A stretch of DNA of 50,530 bases from Lachnospiraceae bacterium (GTDB taxonomy: Bacteria; Bacillota; Clostridia; Lachnospirales; Lachnospiraceae): positions 1 to 50,530 of the forward strand of contig JAFTEC010000048.1 of the NCBI GenBank assembly GCA_017453865.1, in the 5' to 3' direction. This document shows positions 26,234-36,269 of this stretch, in pieces. The position numbers were made by a program, and so were the translations under genes. Each line of letters starts with the position of its first letter. Position 1 is the first letter of the stretch. The notes under the pieces were generated by a model. That model did no database searches. It saw nothing but the letters and a program-made list of their open reading frames with translations, and was not told the DNA's origin.

Positions 26234-26931
26234 TGTTTAAGACCAAATTCAAATTCATATTAATATTAGCGGCCGTGGCGGTACTTTTTACCGCCTGCGG
26301 CAGCAAGGATAAAAAATCCGCAGAGACCGGCGGATCCTCCGGGCCGGCTTCGGAAAGCAGTGAAGAAGCTGATGAGGAGGAATATGAAGAGCCCGACATA
26401 GAGGAAATAGACCAGGACAGCGCGGATAAGTTTTTAAGCGAAAAACTGGACGGGCTTGACTGCAGGGCGGTTTTCAGCGAATATACAGAGGTGGACGGGG
26501 TTGACGTTTACCTCTATTCTGTAGTAAATAAAAAGGAAGAAGAGCTGGATCAGATGCTGGCGGTCAATGCGGTGTCGGGTGAGGTCATGGTTTTTGATTT
26601 TGACCATGATAAGCTCCTTCCGTTTGAAAGATTCGAGTACTATGTGGATAACGGAAGCGGCAAAGTCAGCTGGGACTCAAGCTATTATCTGGATCCCAGG
26701 ACAGTGGAGCTCAATCCGGCAGATGATAACAGCTTCGAATTCACCATCAAAAAGAAGGGTGAAGAAAAGGCAGAGCTGGAGGGCGTCGCAGCAGTTACAG
26801 GCAAAAAGAATGAGGCGGTCTATGAAGACGACAGGCTGTCCCTGACCTTTGTAAATAAGGGCGACACACTGGAAATACGGGATAACGGTAATATCAGCGG
26901 ATTGGCAGGGATATACAGCAGACAGGAGTAA
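26233..26931 (+). CDS. Lipoprotein of unknown function
   Basis: A 232-residue protein with an N-terminal signal and lipobox (LFTAC, Cys about residue 21), so it should be lipidated and held on the outer face of the membrane. Residues 25-60 are a Ser/Glu/Asp-rich spacer. The folded part has two similar-looking segments (VYLYSVVNKKEEELDQMLAVNAVSGEVMVFD) with the AVNAVSGEV turn seen in PepSY-like and other small secreted domains, but I do not recognise a family. It is translationally coupled to the amidase gene and probably works at the cell wall. Confidence 0.75.
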   Translation: MFKTKFKFILILAAVAVLFTACGSKDKKSAETGGSSGPASESSEEADEEEYEEPDIEEIDQDSADKFLSEKLDGLDCRAVFSEYTEVDGVDVYLYSVVNKKEEELDQMLAVNAVSGEVMVFDFDHDKLLPFERFEYYVDNGSGKVSWDSSYYLDPRTVELNPADDNSFEFTIKKKGEEKAELEGVAAVTGKKNEAVYEDDRLSLTFVNKGDTLEIRDNGNISGLAGIYSRQE

Positions 26932-26943
26932 AGAATAAAGCAT

Positions 26944-27945
26944 ATGAGAATATTAAAGAAGATACTTGCGGCAGCACTTGCGGCTGCGGTCCTTACCGGG
27001 GCCTCAACTGCTGCGGGAATAAATATGAGGACAGCCCAGGCTGCCCCTTCGGGGTTAAAAGGAGTGTGGTTTTCCTTCCTTGACTGGCAGATGTATCTTA
27101 AGGGAAAGGATAAGGGGGGCTTTGACGCGGCTTTTTCGTCCGTATGCGACACTACGCTGTCCCATGGCCTGAATACCATATTTGTCCATGTAAGGAGCCA
27201 TAATGACGCGGTCTACCCTTCCAGAATCTATCCCTGGAGCAGCCAGATGCTGAACGGGTCCGATCCCGGATACGATCCGCTTAAGGATATGGTCGATATA
27301 GCACATTCAAAGGGGCTCAGCATACATGCCTGGATAAATCCTTACGGATTCAGGAACGGAGCAATATCGGCAAATCCCCAGCTTTCCAATACGGCAAACG
27401 TAGTTGCCGGAGTACAGGAAATAGTATCGAATTACGCAGTGGACGGAATACACTTTGACGATTACTTCCCTCCCATCGGAAAGGGAGAGACCAATTCAAT
27501 GGTGAGCCAGGTCCATGGAGTGTGTGCGGGAGCCGGGAAGCTTTTCGGCATTTCACCCCAGGGAAACTTAAGTAATCTCCGGGCATCCTCCGCGGATGTG
27601 GATACCTGGCTTTCAAGCGGCGGATATGTGGACTATCTGGTGCCGCAGATATACTGGTCGGATAATTACGGCGCAGGCGGGAAGGTTACGATGTTCTCGG
27701 ACCGGGTAGCGGCGTTCAAGTCCATAGACTCGGCAGGGATCCCGCTTTATGTGGGACTCGCGGCATACAAGGCCGGACAGCCTGTTTCCGGAGATCCGGG
27801 TTGGGGCTTATCCTCAACAAACCTTGCAGGACAGAGGGATAAGGCATATTCAAACGGTTACAGCGGCTATGTGCTGTACCGCTACAACACCCTGACAAGC
27901 GGCACCGCCCAGGCGGAGCTCGGTGCACTTCAGGCAAAAGGATAA
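26944..27945 (+). CDS. Secreted family-10-like glycoside hydrolase (GHL10/DUF187 type)
   Basis: A 333-residue exported TIM-barrel protein. The signal peptide (AAALAAAVLTGASTAAG) is followed by LKGVWFSFLDW at the first strand, NTIFVHVRSHNDAVYPS, SIHAWINPYGFRN, a VDGIHFDDYFPP motif carrying the likely acid residues, and VDYLVPQIYWSDN. These match the GHL10/YngK-like group thought to act on peptidoglycan or other envelope glycans. The length covers only the barrel. It follows the amidase and lipoprotein genes on the same strand, which supports a wall-related role. Confidence 0.85.
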   Translation: MRILKKILAAALAAAVLTGASTAAGINMRTAQAAPSGLKGVWFSFLDWQMYLKGKDKGGFDAAFSSVCDTTLSHGLNTIFVHVRSHNDAVYPSRIYPWSSQMLNGSDPGYDPLKDMVDIAHSKGLSIHAWINPYGFRNGAISANPQLSNTANVVAGVQEIVSNYAVDGIHFDDYFPPIGKGETNSMVSQVHGVCAGAGKLFGISPQGNLSNLRASSADVDTWLSSGGYVDYLVPQIYWSDNYGAGGKVTMFSDRVAAFKSIDSAGIPLYVGLAAYKAGQPVSGDPGWGLSSTNLAGQRDKAYSNGYSGYVLYRYNTLTSGTAQAELGALQAKG

Positions 27946-27954
27946 GGAAGGGTT

Positions 27955-28782
27955 ATGAAAAAGGCCATTGTACTGCTTCCTGTAAGCGGTAAGGAAAAAC
28001 AGGAATATGAGGATCTGAAGGAATACGATTTTTCCTTTGTAGAGGCTGATAAGCTTACGGCAGAGGAATTCCGTTCGGCAGATCTTATCATAGGGAAGCT
28101 TAGTCCCGCACAGCTAAAGATCCTCTCCTCCGGGCAGCCGGAAGGGAGCAGTGGGATCGCGGGAGATCCGGGCGTTGCAAAGATCCTTAATAAGCCCCTG
28201 ATACTGGCATCCGCATCACCCAGAAGAAGGGAGCTCCTTACAAAAGCGGATATTCCGTTTACCGTGATGCCTGCAGATATCAAGGAAGTGAGCGTTGCAG
28301 GGGAACCCGCGGATGTTGCAGAGGAGATATCCTCATACAAGGCAGAATATGTGGCTGAAAAGCTCATTAAGGAAAAGAAGCAGGATTCCTTTGTGATCCT
28401 TTCTGCTGATACCATAGTCACCGTGGACGGAAAGGTCCTTGGGAAGCCAAGGGATGAGGAGGAGGCCTTCAATGTGCTGAAGGAGCTGCAGGGAAGGGAG
28501 CACGAGGTCTATACCGGAGTCACAATTGCGGTTAAGCATCCGGGGAAGAACGTGCACTATAAGCAGTTCCATGAAAAGACCAGAGTAAAGATCTATCCCG
28601 TGAGCGACGAGCAGATAAGGGATTATATCTCCACCGGAGAGCCGCTGGACAAGGCCGGTTCCTATGCCATACAGGGATCATTTGCAAAATATATCAAAAG
28701 CATAAAGGGAGACTACAGCAATGTTGTGGGTCTTCCGGTAGGCAGAGTATTTAAGGAGCTTAAACAGTTCCTCAGGAAGTAA
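27955..28782 (+). CDS. maf: Maf-family nucleotide pyrophosphatase with extra N-terminal segment
   Basis: A 275-residue protein. Residues 80-275 are a complete Maf domain (LILASASPRRRELL, LSADTIVTVDGKVLGKP, HEVYTGVTIAV, DKAGSYAIQGSFAKYI, NVVGLPVGRV), which hydrolyses non-canonical or methylated NTPs to monophosphates and is linked to septum control. Residues 1-75 are extra: MKKAIVLLPVSGKEKQEY and TAEEFRSADLIIGKLSP resemble the start of D-2-hydroxyacid dehydrogenases rather than any Maf sequence. The rest of such a dehydrogenase is missing. It overlaps the MBOAT gene start (TAATG). Maf identity is firm; the origin of the N-terminus is inference. Confidence 0.9.
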   Translation: MKKAIVLLPVSGKEKQEYEDLKEYDFSFVEADKLTAEEFRSADLIIGKLSPAQLKILSSGQPEGSSGIAGDPGVAKILNKPLILASASPRRRELLTKADIPFTVMPADIKEVSVAGEPADVAEEISSYKAEYVAEKLIKEKKQDSFVILSADTIVTVDGKVLGKPRDEEEAFNVLKELQGREHEVYTGVTIAVKHPGKNVHYKQFHEKTRVKIYPVSDEQIRDYISTGEPLDKAGSYAIQGSFAKYIKSIKGDYSNVVGLPVGRVFKELKQFLRK

Positions 28783-30209
28783 TGATTTTTAATTCAGTTT
28801 CATTCGCGGTCTTTTTTCCGGCCGCAGTACTGATATATTTCATACTGCCCGCAAAGGCAGGGAAGGCTAGAAGGATATGGCTGCTCTTATGCAGCTATTA
28901 TTTCTATATGACCCAGGGAGCAGGTTATGCGCTGCTCCTTCTTCTTGCAACTCTTATAACCTATATTACGGCATTTTGGGTCTATAAAAACCGTTTTCTT
29001 CTGACACTTTCCTTTGTATTGGAGCTTTCACTCCTTTTCTTTTTTAAATACTTTAATTTTTTCTGCGACACCTTCGGGATAAAAAGCGGCTTCAATATTC
29101 TGCTGCCTGTGGGGATATCCTTTTATATCTTTAAATCCCTGTCATACATTGCGGATGTTTTCAAGGGTGAATGTAAGACCGAAAGGGACTTTGTAAAATA
29201 CGCACTGTTCGTTTCGTTCTTCCCGGAGCTTCTGGCGGGACCCATAAGCCGTGCACCCTCCGTGCTGCCGCAGTTTGATGAGGAACACAGCTTCGAATAT
29301 GAAAGGGTGCGTCATGGTCTCCTACGGATGCTGTGGGGATATTTTGTAAAGCTGGTCATTGCATCCCGTCTTTCGATAATGGTGGACCTCGTTTTCTCCA
29401 ATGTGGACTATGCGGACGGGCTGCAGCTTTTGGTGGCGGCACTGTCCTTTTCGGTGCAGATCTACTGTGATTTCATGAGCTATTCGGAGATAGCCATCGG
29501 AGCCGGGGAGATATTCGGTATAAGGCTCCATGAGAACTTCCGCCAGCCTTTTCTCGCTACCAGCCTCTCCGACACCTGGAGACGGTGGCATATGTCCCTT
29601 ATGCAATGGTTTAAGGACTATCTCTATATCCCCCTCGGAGGCAGCAGGAAGGGGAAGGTCAGGAAATATCTGAACATACTTATAGTATTTACACTTTCGG
29701 GTCTCTGGCACGGGGCAGCCTTTACTTATATTGTATGGGGATTCCTCTCCGGACTCCTGCAGGTACTGGGAGAGGCGACACAGGGCGTAAGGAAGAGGCT
29801 CCTCACAGCCTTCCCCGTGAAGAACAGCTTTACGGACAAGGTCCACTCATATTATATGAGGATCATGACATATTTACTTTTCAGCTTTACTGCAGTTTTT
29901 TTCAGATCGGAAAGCGTGCCCGATGCTCTGAAGATCATTGAAAAGATCTTTACGGATATCAATATTTCCGTGATACAGAGCTTTGATATTACGGCCCTCG
30001 GGCTCGGAACCTTCAATCTCTGCATCGCTTTCGCTATGGTGGTTTTCCTTTTTATCACCGACATAATAAAGGAGAAAAAAGGGGATATCTTTTGCCTGGT
30101 CTGCGGCTCGGCATGGTATGTGCGCTGGGCGGTGTATCTTTTCCTGACTCTTGCGATCATATTCAGCGCAAATATAGGAGCCGCGAAATTTATCTATTTT
30201 GAGTTCTGA
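28782..30209 (+). CDS. MBOAT-family O-acyltransferase (AlgI/DltB-like)
   Basis: A 475-residue membrane protein with about 11 spans that likely moves acyl groups (often acetyl) across the membrane to an exported polymer. Typical marks are MIFNSVSFAVFFPAAVLIYF at the N-terminus, LLPVGISFYIFKSLSYIADVF, the FRQPFLATSLSDTWRRWHMSL block and the catalytic His in LSGLWHGAAFTYIVWG near residue 311. An SGNH/DltD-like gene follows after 19 bases, the usual partner. No dltA or dltC is present, so teichoic-acid alanylation is not supported; the target polymer is unknown. Confidence 0.9.
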   Translation: MIFNSVSFAVFFPAAVLIYFILPAKAGKARRIWLLLCSYYFYMTQGAGYALLLLLATLITYITAFWVYKNRFLLTLSFVLELSLLFFFKYFNFFCDTFGIKSGFNILLPVGISFYIFKSLSYIADVFKGECKTERDFVKYALFVSFFPELLAGPISRAPSVLPQFDEEHSFEYERVRHGLLRMLWGYFVKLVIASRLSIMVDLVFSNVDYADGLQLLVAALSFSVQIYCDFMSYSEIAIGAGEIFGIRLHENFRQPFLATSLSDTWRRWHMSLMQWFKDYLYIPLGGSRKGKVRKYLNILIVFTLSGLWHGAAFTYIVWGFLSGLLQVLGEATQGVRKRLLTAFPVKNSFTDKVHSYYMRIMTYLLFSFTAVFFRSESVPDALKIIEKIFTDINISVIQSFDITALGLGTFNLCIAFAMVVFLFITDIIKEKKGDIFCLVCGSAWYVRWAVYLFLTLAIIFSANIGAAKFIYFEF

Positions 30210-30228
30210 GTGTGGGACAGCCGGATTT

Positions 30229-31206
30229 ATGAAAACCTTTATAAAGCTTTTGAAAAAGTTCATACTGCTTGCCATTCCCCTTGTGCTGGTCTGCGTCTAT
30301 ACCTTTCTAAATCCAATGGGCTATATGTCACTTGAGTATCCTATGTGGGTAGAGGAAAGGGATGCGGTTCATAAGTCCTTTGCGGAACGGGATCCGGGAA
30401 CCATCGTCCTCGGTGATTCAAGGGCAAAATCCGGGATAATACCGAAGGAGATAGAGACAAGCGGTGATATCTATAATATCGCTATCGGCGGTTCTACGGG
30501 AATAGAGATGTATTTTGCCGCAAGGAATTACCTTAGGAACCATAAGGCACCGGAGAGGGCACTCGTGATCTTTGCACCCTTTCACTTTACGGAAATGGAT
30601 AACTGGGACCAGACACTTTACTTTAATTATCTGTCAGCCGCTGAGGTGCTGGAGGTAAAGAGGGACGCATTGAAATACGGCACGAAGAAGGTAAATTATA
30701 ACGGCTCCTTCGCTGATCTTCTGTCATTCTCCTTAAGGCTTCCGAATAAGTATATGGATGCCCTGGTGAGCTCCCGTTTCAACGGGAACAGGGAGGCAAA
30801 TCTTAAAAAGTATGCTTCTGTCCGGGAGGACGGCGGATATACCGCATTCGGAGAGGAGGAGTATAATGACGGCCTAAGCTATGAAACACATAAGGAGGAT
30901 TTTGAGCTTGATCTTCTGGTGGATGAGTATTATTTAAAGCTTCTGGATCTTCTGAGGGATAACGGGGTAGAAGTGATAATCGAGCAGGCGCCCTTAAACA
31001 CAGCCTCACATGAGGCCATCAGGGATGAATACTTTGCGGACTATGACAGATATATGCAGGGGATCAGGGAGAGGTATCCCACGTTCTCCGTGGAGACCGG
31101 AGTTCCGGAATATGATAATTCATATTTCGGGGATAATAATCACCTGAACCGCAGAGGGGCGGAGAGGTTCAGTAAGGAGATCAAAGAGAAGTGGTTTGGA
31201 GAGTGA
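30229..31206 (+). CDS. SGNH-type, DltD-like acyl-transfer partner of the MBOAT protein
   Basis: A 325-residue protein with one N-terminal transmembrane anchor (FILLAIPLVLVCVYTFL) and an extracytoplasmic domain. The Ser of TIVLGDSRAKSG (about residue 61) and the Asp/His of FGDNNHLNRRGAERF near the C-terminus form the SGNH catalytic set. In MBOAT systems such a protein transfers or edits the acyl group on the outer surface. The ATG at 30229 is used because an in-frame TTG at 30199 lies inside the MBOAT gene; the ribosome site is weak, so coupling is likely. Confidence 0.8.
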   Translation: MKTFIKLLKKFILLAIPLVLVCVYTFLNPMGYMSLEYPMWVEERDAVHKSFAERDPGTIVLGDSRAKSGIIPKEIETSGDIYNIAIGGSTGIEMYFAARNYLRNHKAPERALVIFAPFHFTEMDNWDQTLYFNYLSAAEVLEVKRDALKYGTKKVNYNGSFADLLSFSLRLPNKYMDALVSSRFNGNREANLKKYASVREDGGYTAFGEEEYNDGLSYETHKEDFELDLLVDEYYLKLLDLLRDNGVEVIIEQAPLNTASHEAIRDEYFADYDRYMQGIRERYPTFSVETGVPEYDNSYFGDNNHLNRRGAERFSKEIKEKWFGE

Positions 31207-31209
31207 GGG

Positions 31210-31280
31210 ATGACAACTTGAACGGATGTGATATACTGATACAAACGCCATTTGGACTTTTGGCGTTTGTACCGTATACT
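31210..31280 (+). promoter_or_regulatory. Tandem promoters with an overlapping palindrome, upstream of lepB
   Basis: Promoter 1: ATGACA (31210-31215), 16-base spacer, TATACT (31232-31237). Promoter 2: TTGGAC (31252-31257), 17-base spacer, TATACT (31275-31280). A perfect 11-bp inverted repeat TACAAACGCCA (31240-31250) and its complement (31261-31271) surrounds the -35 of promoter 2 and covers the start region of promoter 1, as an operator or a 5' hairpin would. Confidence 0.65.
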
Positions 31281-31313
31281 GACGGTTGAATAAAATTTTG
31301 GATAGAGGTTGAA

Positions 31314-31835
31314 ATGTCAGAAAAGAAAGTCGGAAATGAGATACTGGAATGGGTGGTGACGATAGCCGCAGCTGTGCTGGTGGCTCTTTTTATCAATAAT
31401 TTCATCATAGTGAACGCGACGGTGCCCACCTCATCGATGGAGGAGACGATAATGTCCAATGACCGGGTGATAGGCTTGAGGCTTGCATACAAAAGCTCCG
31501 ATCCGGAAAGGGGAGATATCGTAATCTTCCGTTTCCCGGATGATGAGAAGATACTGTATATAAAAAGGATAATAGGAATGCCCGGTGATACGGTGGAGAT
31601 TCATGACGGCGGGGTATATATCGACGGGTCACTTCTTGACGAGCCTTATCTAAAGGTCGCGACGGAGGGTGAATTCGGGCCTTATACGGTGCCGGAGGGG
31701 CAATATTTCATGATGGGTGACAACAGGAATAATTCCGCGGACTCCAGGTTCTGGAACAATACCTTTCTTGAAAGGGATAAGATAGTCGGAAAGGCGATAC
31801 TCCGGTACTGGCCTTCGGTTAAGAAGCTGAATTAA
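31314..31835 (+). CDS. lepB: Type I signal peptidase
   Basis: A 173-residue membrane protease that removes signal peptides from exported proteins. One N-terminal transmembrane helix (VVTIAAAVLVALFINNFI) is followed by the catalytic Ser in TVPTSSMEETI (about residue 40), the catalytic Lys in LYIKRIIGMPGD (about 84) and the conserved GDNRNNSADSRFW block. The length is normal for Gram-positive SipS-like enzymes. A GAGGTTGAA leader stands before the ATG. Several exported proteins encoded nearby (amidases, glycosidase, beta-helix protein) could be substrates. Confidence 0.93.
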   Translation: MSEKKVGNEILEWVVTIAAAVLVALFINNFIIVNATVPTSSMEETIMSNDRVIGLRLAYKSSDPERGDIVIFRFPDDEKILYIKRIIGMPGDTVEIHDGGVYIDGSLLDEPYLKVATEGEFGPYTVPEGQYFMMGDNRNNSADSRFWNNTFLERDKIVGKAILRYWPSVKKLN

Positions 31836-31847
31836 GGGGAAAAGATC

Positions 31848-33035
31848 ATGATAGCGAAAAAAATGCAGGCACTTGTAAATAACAATTCTGTCATCCGGAT
31901 GATGTTTGAGGAAGGACAGAATATGGCAAAGAAATACGGGGCGGAAAACGTATATGATTTTTCTCTCGGAAACCCCAATGTTCCGGCTCCGGACAGGGTT
32001 CGTGAGCAGGCGGTGGAATTATTAAATAATGAGGACCCTCTGGCTCTTCATGGCTATATGAATAATGCCGGTTATCCGGAGGTCAGAAAAAAGGTTGCGG
32101 AAAACCTGAACAGGAGGTTTGGGACCTCCTTTAACGAGAATAATATCATGATGACCGTGGGGGCTGCAGCGGGACTGAACTGCGCTCTTAAGGCAATCAT
32201 AGATCCGGGGGACGAGGTCCTCACCTTTGCGCCGTTCTTCGTGGAATACAGGAATTATGTGGCAAATTATGACGGAGTGCTGAATACGGTAAAAACAGAT
32301 CATGAGACCTTCCAGCCTGATTTAGATGCCCTTTCGGAAGCTGTAGGAGAGAAAACAAAGGCACTTATCATTAATTCCCCCAATAACCCGTCGGGGGTTA
32401 TATATTCCGAGGACACCATAAAGGGGATAGCAGAGATACTTGAAAAGAAGCAGAAGGAATTCGGTACCGACATCTTCATTATTTCCGATGAGCCCTACAG
32501 GGAGCTTGTTTATTCCGATACACCGGTGCCCTATGTTACAAAGTATTATGACAATACCATGGTCTGCTATTCCTTCTCAAAAACACTTTCTCTTCCCGGA
32601 GAACGTATAGGTTATCTCGTTGTCCCGGATGAGGCCGCGGATTATGAGGAGCTTTTCTCCGCAGTGACCATTGCAAACCGTGTAATTGGCTGTGTGAACG
32701 CGCCCTCCCTTTTTCAGAAGGTTGTGGCGGAATGCCTCGATGAAAAGGTCAATACCGGGTTTTATAAAAAGAACAGGGATACGATCTATGAAGCGCTTAT
32801 TTCCTACGGATTTAAGTGCGTGAAGCCGGAGGGAGCCTTTTATCTTTTTATCGAGACTCCGGTGGATGATAAGGAATTTACAGAGGAGGCAAAAAAGGAA
32901 CATATTCTTGTAGTACCGGGAACCTCCTTTGCACTTGGGGGCTTTGTAAGGCTATCCTACTGTGTGGCGTATGACACCATTGTCAATTCTCTTCCGGGCT
33001 TTAAGAGACTGGCGGAGCATTACGGATTGTCATGA
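31848..33035 (+). CDS. Pyridoxal-phosphate aminotransferase (class I/II)
   Basis: A 395-residue fold-type I aminotransferase. Recognisable features: FSLGNPNVPAPDRV near the start, TVGAAAGLNCAL (cofactor phosphate side), INSPNNPSGVIYSE, IISDEPYRELVY and the Schiff-base Lys in YSFSKTLSLPGERIGYL (about residue 245). The substrate may be aspartate, an aromatic amino acid or another; it cannot be fixed from sequence alone. GGGGAAAAG precedes the ATG. The next gene, also an aminotransferase, begins one base after its stop. Confidence 0.88.
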   Translation: MIAKKMQALVNNNSVIRMMFEEGQNMAKKYGAENVYDFSLGNPNVPAPDRVREQAVELLNNEDPLALHGYMNNAGYPEVRKKVAENLNRRFGTSFNENNIMMTVGAAAGLNCALKAIIDPGDEVLTFAPFFVEYRNYVANYDGVLNTVKTDHETFQPDLDALSEAVGEKTKALIINSPNNPSGVIYSEDTIKGIAEILEKKQKEFGTDIFIISDEPYRELVYSDTPVPYVTKYYDNTMVCYSFSKTLSLPGERIGYLVVPDEAADYEELFSAVTIANRVIGCVNAPSLFQKVVAECLDEKVNTGFYKKNRDTIYEALISYGFKCVKPEGAFYLFIETPVDDKEFTEEAKKEHILVVPGTSFALGGFVRLSYCVAYDTIVNSLPGFKRLAEHYGLS

Positions 33036-33036
33036 T

Positions 33037-34107
33037 ATGGGTTACGAGGATAATGTAAGAAAAGTTGTCCCTTATACCCCCGGAGAGCAGCCGGGAGGAA
33101 GGGTCATAAAGCTGAATACCAATGAATGTCCCTATCCGCCTTCTCCCAGGGTGCAGGAGGCGATAAGGAGCCTTGATACGGATGCACTGAGGAAGTATCC
33201 GGATCCCCTGTGCTCGGAGCTGGTATCCGAAATAGCAGGGTACTATGGCTTAAAGGATGAAAACGTGTTTACGGGAGTGGGCTCGGATGACGTTCTGTCA
33301 ATGTGCTTCCTTACCTTTTTTAACGGAAGAGATCCCGTTCTTTTCCCGAATATCACTTATTCCTTTTATGATGTCTGGGCATCTGTATACGGCATTCCCT
33401 TCAGGAGGGTGCCATTAAGGGAGGATTTTTCCCTGGATCCCTCACTCTACAGACAGAAGAACGGCGGCATCGTCATCGCAAACCCCAATGCCCCCACCGG
33501 GATCGCAGCGGATCTAAAGGTTATTGAGGATATAGTTTCGTCAAATCCCGGGGTTATGGTGATAGTGGATGAAGCGTATATCGATTTTGGGGGAGAGACG
33601 GCACTGCCTCTCCTTGACGCTCACGAAAACCTGCTTATTGTCCGTACACTAAGTAAATCAAGAGCACTTGCGGGAATGAGGATCGGCTATGCCTTCGGGC
33701 AGGAGAAAGCCATTAAATACCTGAATGATGTAAAGTTCTCCGTTAATTCCTATACCATGAATACCCCCTCTCTCCTTGCGGGAAAGGCGGCGATCGAGGA
33801 TGACCGGTATTTCAGGGAGATAAGGGATAAGGTTATTTCCACAAGGGAATGGGTGAAAAAGGAATTAAGGGAACTAAAGTTTTCCTTCGGGGATTCCTGC
33901 ACCAATTTTATTTTTGCGTCCCATGAGGGAACACACCCGGGGGAGACAGAGGCCGGCTTCGCAAAAAGGATATTCGCCTCCCTTAAGGAAAGAGGGATCT
34001 ATGTAAGGTATTTTGACAAGCCTCTGATAGACGGGTATCTCCGTATTTCCATAGGAACGGATGAGGAAATGCGGGAGTTTATGAGGGTGCTTAAGGAGAT
34101 CATGTGA
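33037..34107 (+). CDS. hisC: Histidinol-phosphate aminotransferase
   Basis: A 356-residue PLP enzyme converting imidazole-acetol phosphate to histidinol phosphate. Marks: [13 protein letters not shown], a [10 protein letters not shown] motif, [31 protein letters not shown] and the PLP Lys in [20 protein letters not shown] near residue 208. The start at 33037 ([18 protein letters not shown]) gives the family N-terminus; longer starts fall inside the previous gene. There is no other his gene in the window, so it stands alone and could also serve related substrates. It is coupled to the upstream aminotransferase. Confidence 0.87.
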   Translation: MGYEDNVRKVVPYTPGEQPGGRVIKLNTNECPYPPSPRVQEAIRSLDTDALRKYPDPLCSELVSEIAGYYGLKDENVFTGVGSDDVLSMCFLTFFNGRDPVLFPNITYSFYDVWASVYGIPFRRVPLREDFSLDPSLYRQKNGGIVIANPNAPTGIAADLKVIEDIVSSNPGVMVIVDEAYIDFGGETALPLLDAHENLLIVRTLSKSRALAGMRIGYAFGQEKAIKYLNDVKFSVNSYTMNTPSLLAGKAAIEDDRYFREIRDKVISTREWVKKELRELKFSFGDSCTNFIFASHEGTHPGETEAGFAKRIFASLKERGIYVRYFDKPLIDGYLRISIGTDEEMREFMRVLKEIM

Positions 34108-34138
34108 AGGATTCTTACAGAAAAGAGAAAGGATCTCA

Positions 34139-36265
34139 ATGAACGGAGAGAAGGAAAACAGCAAAAACATCAATATTTCCGAGATTTTCGGGGAAGACGT
34201 GTTCAGCGACAATGTGATGCAGGAGAGGCTTCCCAAGAAGGTATATAAGGAGCTTAGAAAGACTATTGATGAGGGTAAGGATCTTGACCCAATGACTGCC
34301 GAGGTGGTGGCGAATGCCATGCGGGACTGGGCCATAGAAAAGGGAGCGACCCACTATACCCACTGGTTCCAGCCTCTTACGGGGATCACGGCGGAAAAGC
34401 ATGACTCCTTCATAGCCCCCGGTGGAAACGGCGGCGCCGTCGTGGAATTTTCCGGTAAGGAGCTGATCAAGAGCGAGCCCGATGCATCCTCCTTCCCTTC
34501 GGGAGGGATACGTTCCACCTTTGAAGCCAGAGGCTATACCGCCTGGGACTGCACGAGTCCCGCTTTTGTAAGGCATGATGCGGCGGGTGCGATACTCTGT
34601 ATCCCTACGGCGTTCTGCTCCTACAGCGGAGAGTCCCTTGATATGAAGACCCCGCTTTTGCGTTCAATTGAGGCACTTAATACTGAGGCTTTAAGGCTGA
34701 TACGGCTTTTCGGGAATAAGACATCGAAGAGGGTGAGACCCTCTGTCGGAGCGGAGCAGGAATACTTCCTTGTCGACAGGGACAAGTTCCTTAAGCGTAA
34801 GGATCTTATTTATACGGGGCACACGCTCTTCGGGGCTATGCCGCCAAAGGGACAGGAGCTTGACGATCAGTACTTCGGCGCCATCAGGGAGAGAGTCGCC
34901 GAATTTATGAAGACCATAAACGTGGAGCTCTGGAAGCTTGGAGTTACCGCGAAGACCCAGCATAATGAGGCGGCTCCCGGGCAGCATGAGCTTGCTCCGA
35001 TCTTCAGTGACTGCAATGTGGCGGTGGATCATAACCAGCTTGTAATGGAGGTTATGAAGAAGGTTGCGGAGAGGCAGGGCATGATGTGTCTCCTCCACGA
35101 GAAGCCCTTTGCGGGGGTCAACGGTTCCGGTAAGCATGACAACTGGTCTCTTATAACCGATGACGGCATAAATCTTCTGGATCCGGGGAAGACACCCCAT
35201 GACAACGTGCAGTTCCTGCTTATACTGACCTGTATCCTTAAGGCTGTGGATACCCATGCGGGGCTTTTACGTGAATCGGCGGCGACCCTCGGAAACGACT
35301 ACAGACTGGGTGGAAGCGAGGCTCCTCCCGCCATTGTTTCAGTATTCTTGGGAGAGCAGCTGCAGGATGTGATAACCCAGCTTATTTCCACGGGAATGGC
35401 CACAAGCTCACTTAAACGGGAGAGGCTGGAGACCGGGGTAAGCACCCTTCCATCCATTATGAAGGACGCAACGGACAGGAACAGGACCTCGCCCTTTGCC
35501 TTCACGGGTAATAAGTTCGAGTTCCGTATGGTGGGCTCCAGCGCCAGCATCGCAGAGCCTAATATTGTTCTGAATTCCATTGCGGCGGAAGCCTTCGCGG
35601 AGGCCTGCGATTTCCTTGAGGGCTGCGATGATTTTGAGATCGGGGTCCATGATCTTATCAAGAAATATGCGACAGAGCATCAGAGGATAATATTTAACGG
35701 AAACGGCTCTTCCGGAGAGTGGGTGCAGGAGGCGGAAAGACGGGGACTTCCGAATCTGAAGACGGTTCCCGATGCGATACCCGCCCTTTCAAGCGAAAGC
35801 TCGGTACGTCTCTTCGGGCGCTTCGGCATATTTACCAAGGCAGAGCTGATAAGCCGTGAGGAGATCAAGTATGAGGAATACGCAAAAGAGGTAAATATAG
35901 AAGCCCGTACCATGATAGATATGGCGTCGAAATCCATTATCCCTGCCTGCATAAGGTGCGTGAAGGATCTTTCGGATACCGTGACAGCCGTTAAAGGCGC
36001 AGGCTACGGCAGCCGTGCGGCACAGGAAAACCTAAGGAAGATAACGGCTCTTACGGACGAGGCATACTCCGCCCTGGAAAAGCTTATTTCGGACGACGAG
36101 AAGTCCCTTGGGATACCCGAGGGAAGAGACAGGGCTATTTTCTGCAGGGATACGGTAAAGGCGGATATGGAAACCTTAAGGGCTCCCATAGATAAGCTGG
36201 AAATGATGGTGGGCAAGGACTACTGGCCAATGCCGAGCTACGGCGATCTTTTATTCGAGGTGTGA
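34139..36265 (+). CDS. glnN: Glutamine synthetase, type III
   Basis: A 708-residue cytoplasmic enzyme that makes glutamine from glutamate, ammonia and ATP. The large size and motifs ([77 protein letters not shown]) are those of GSIII, not GSI. AAAGGA lies seven bases before the ATG. It follows two aminotransferase genes, so it may form an amino-acid metabolism cluster; no GlnR-like site was seen. Confidence 0.95.
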   Translation: MNGEKENSKNINISEIFGEDVFSDNVMQERLPKKVYKELRKTIDEGKDLDPMTAEVVANAMRDWAIEKGATHYTHWFQPLTGITAEKHDSFIAPGGNGGAVVEFSGKELIKSEPDASSFPSGGIRSTFEARGYTAWDCTSPAFVRHDAAGAILCIPTAFCSYSGESLDMKTPLLRSIEALNTEALRLIRLFGNKTSKRVRPSVGAEQEYFLVDRDKFLKRKDLIYTGHTLFGAMPPKGQELDDQYFGAIRERVAEFMKTINVELWKLGVTAKTQHNEAAPGQHELAPIFSDCNVAVDHNQLVMEVMKKVAERQGMMCLLHEKPFAGVNGSGKHDNWSLITDDGINLLDPGKTPHDNVQFLLILTCILKAVDTHAGLLRESAATLGNDYRLGGSEAPPAIVSVFLGEQLQDVITQLISTGMATSSLKRERLETGVSTLPSIMKDATDRNRTSPFAFTGNKFEFRMVGSSASIAEPNIVLNSIAAEAFAEACDFLEGCDDFEIGVHDLIKKYATEHQRIIFNGNGSSGEWVQEAERRGLPNLKTVPDAIPALSSESSVRLFGRFGIFTKAELISREEIKYEEYAKEVNIEARTMIDMASKSIIPACIRCVKDLSDTVTAVKGAGYGSRAAQENLRKITALTDEAYSALEKLISDDEKSLGIPEGRDRAIFCRDTVKADMETLRAPIDKLEMMVGKDYWPMPSYGDLLFEV

Positions 36266-36269
36266 CCTG

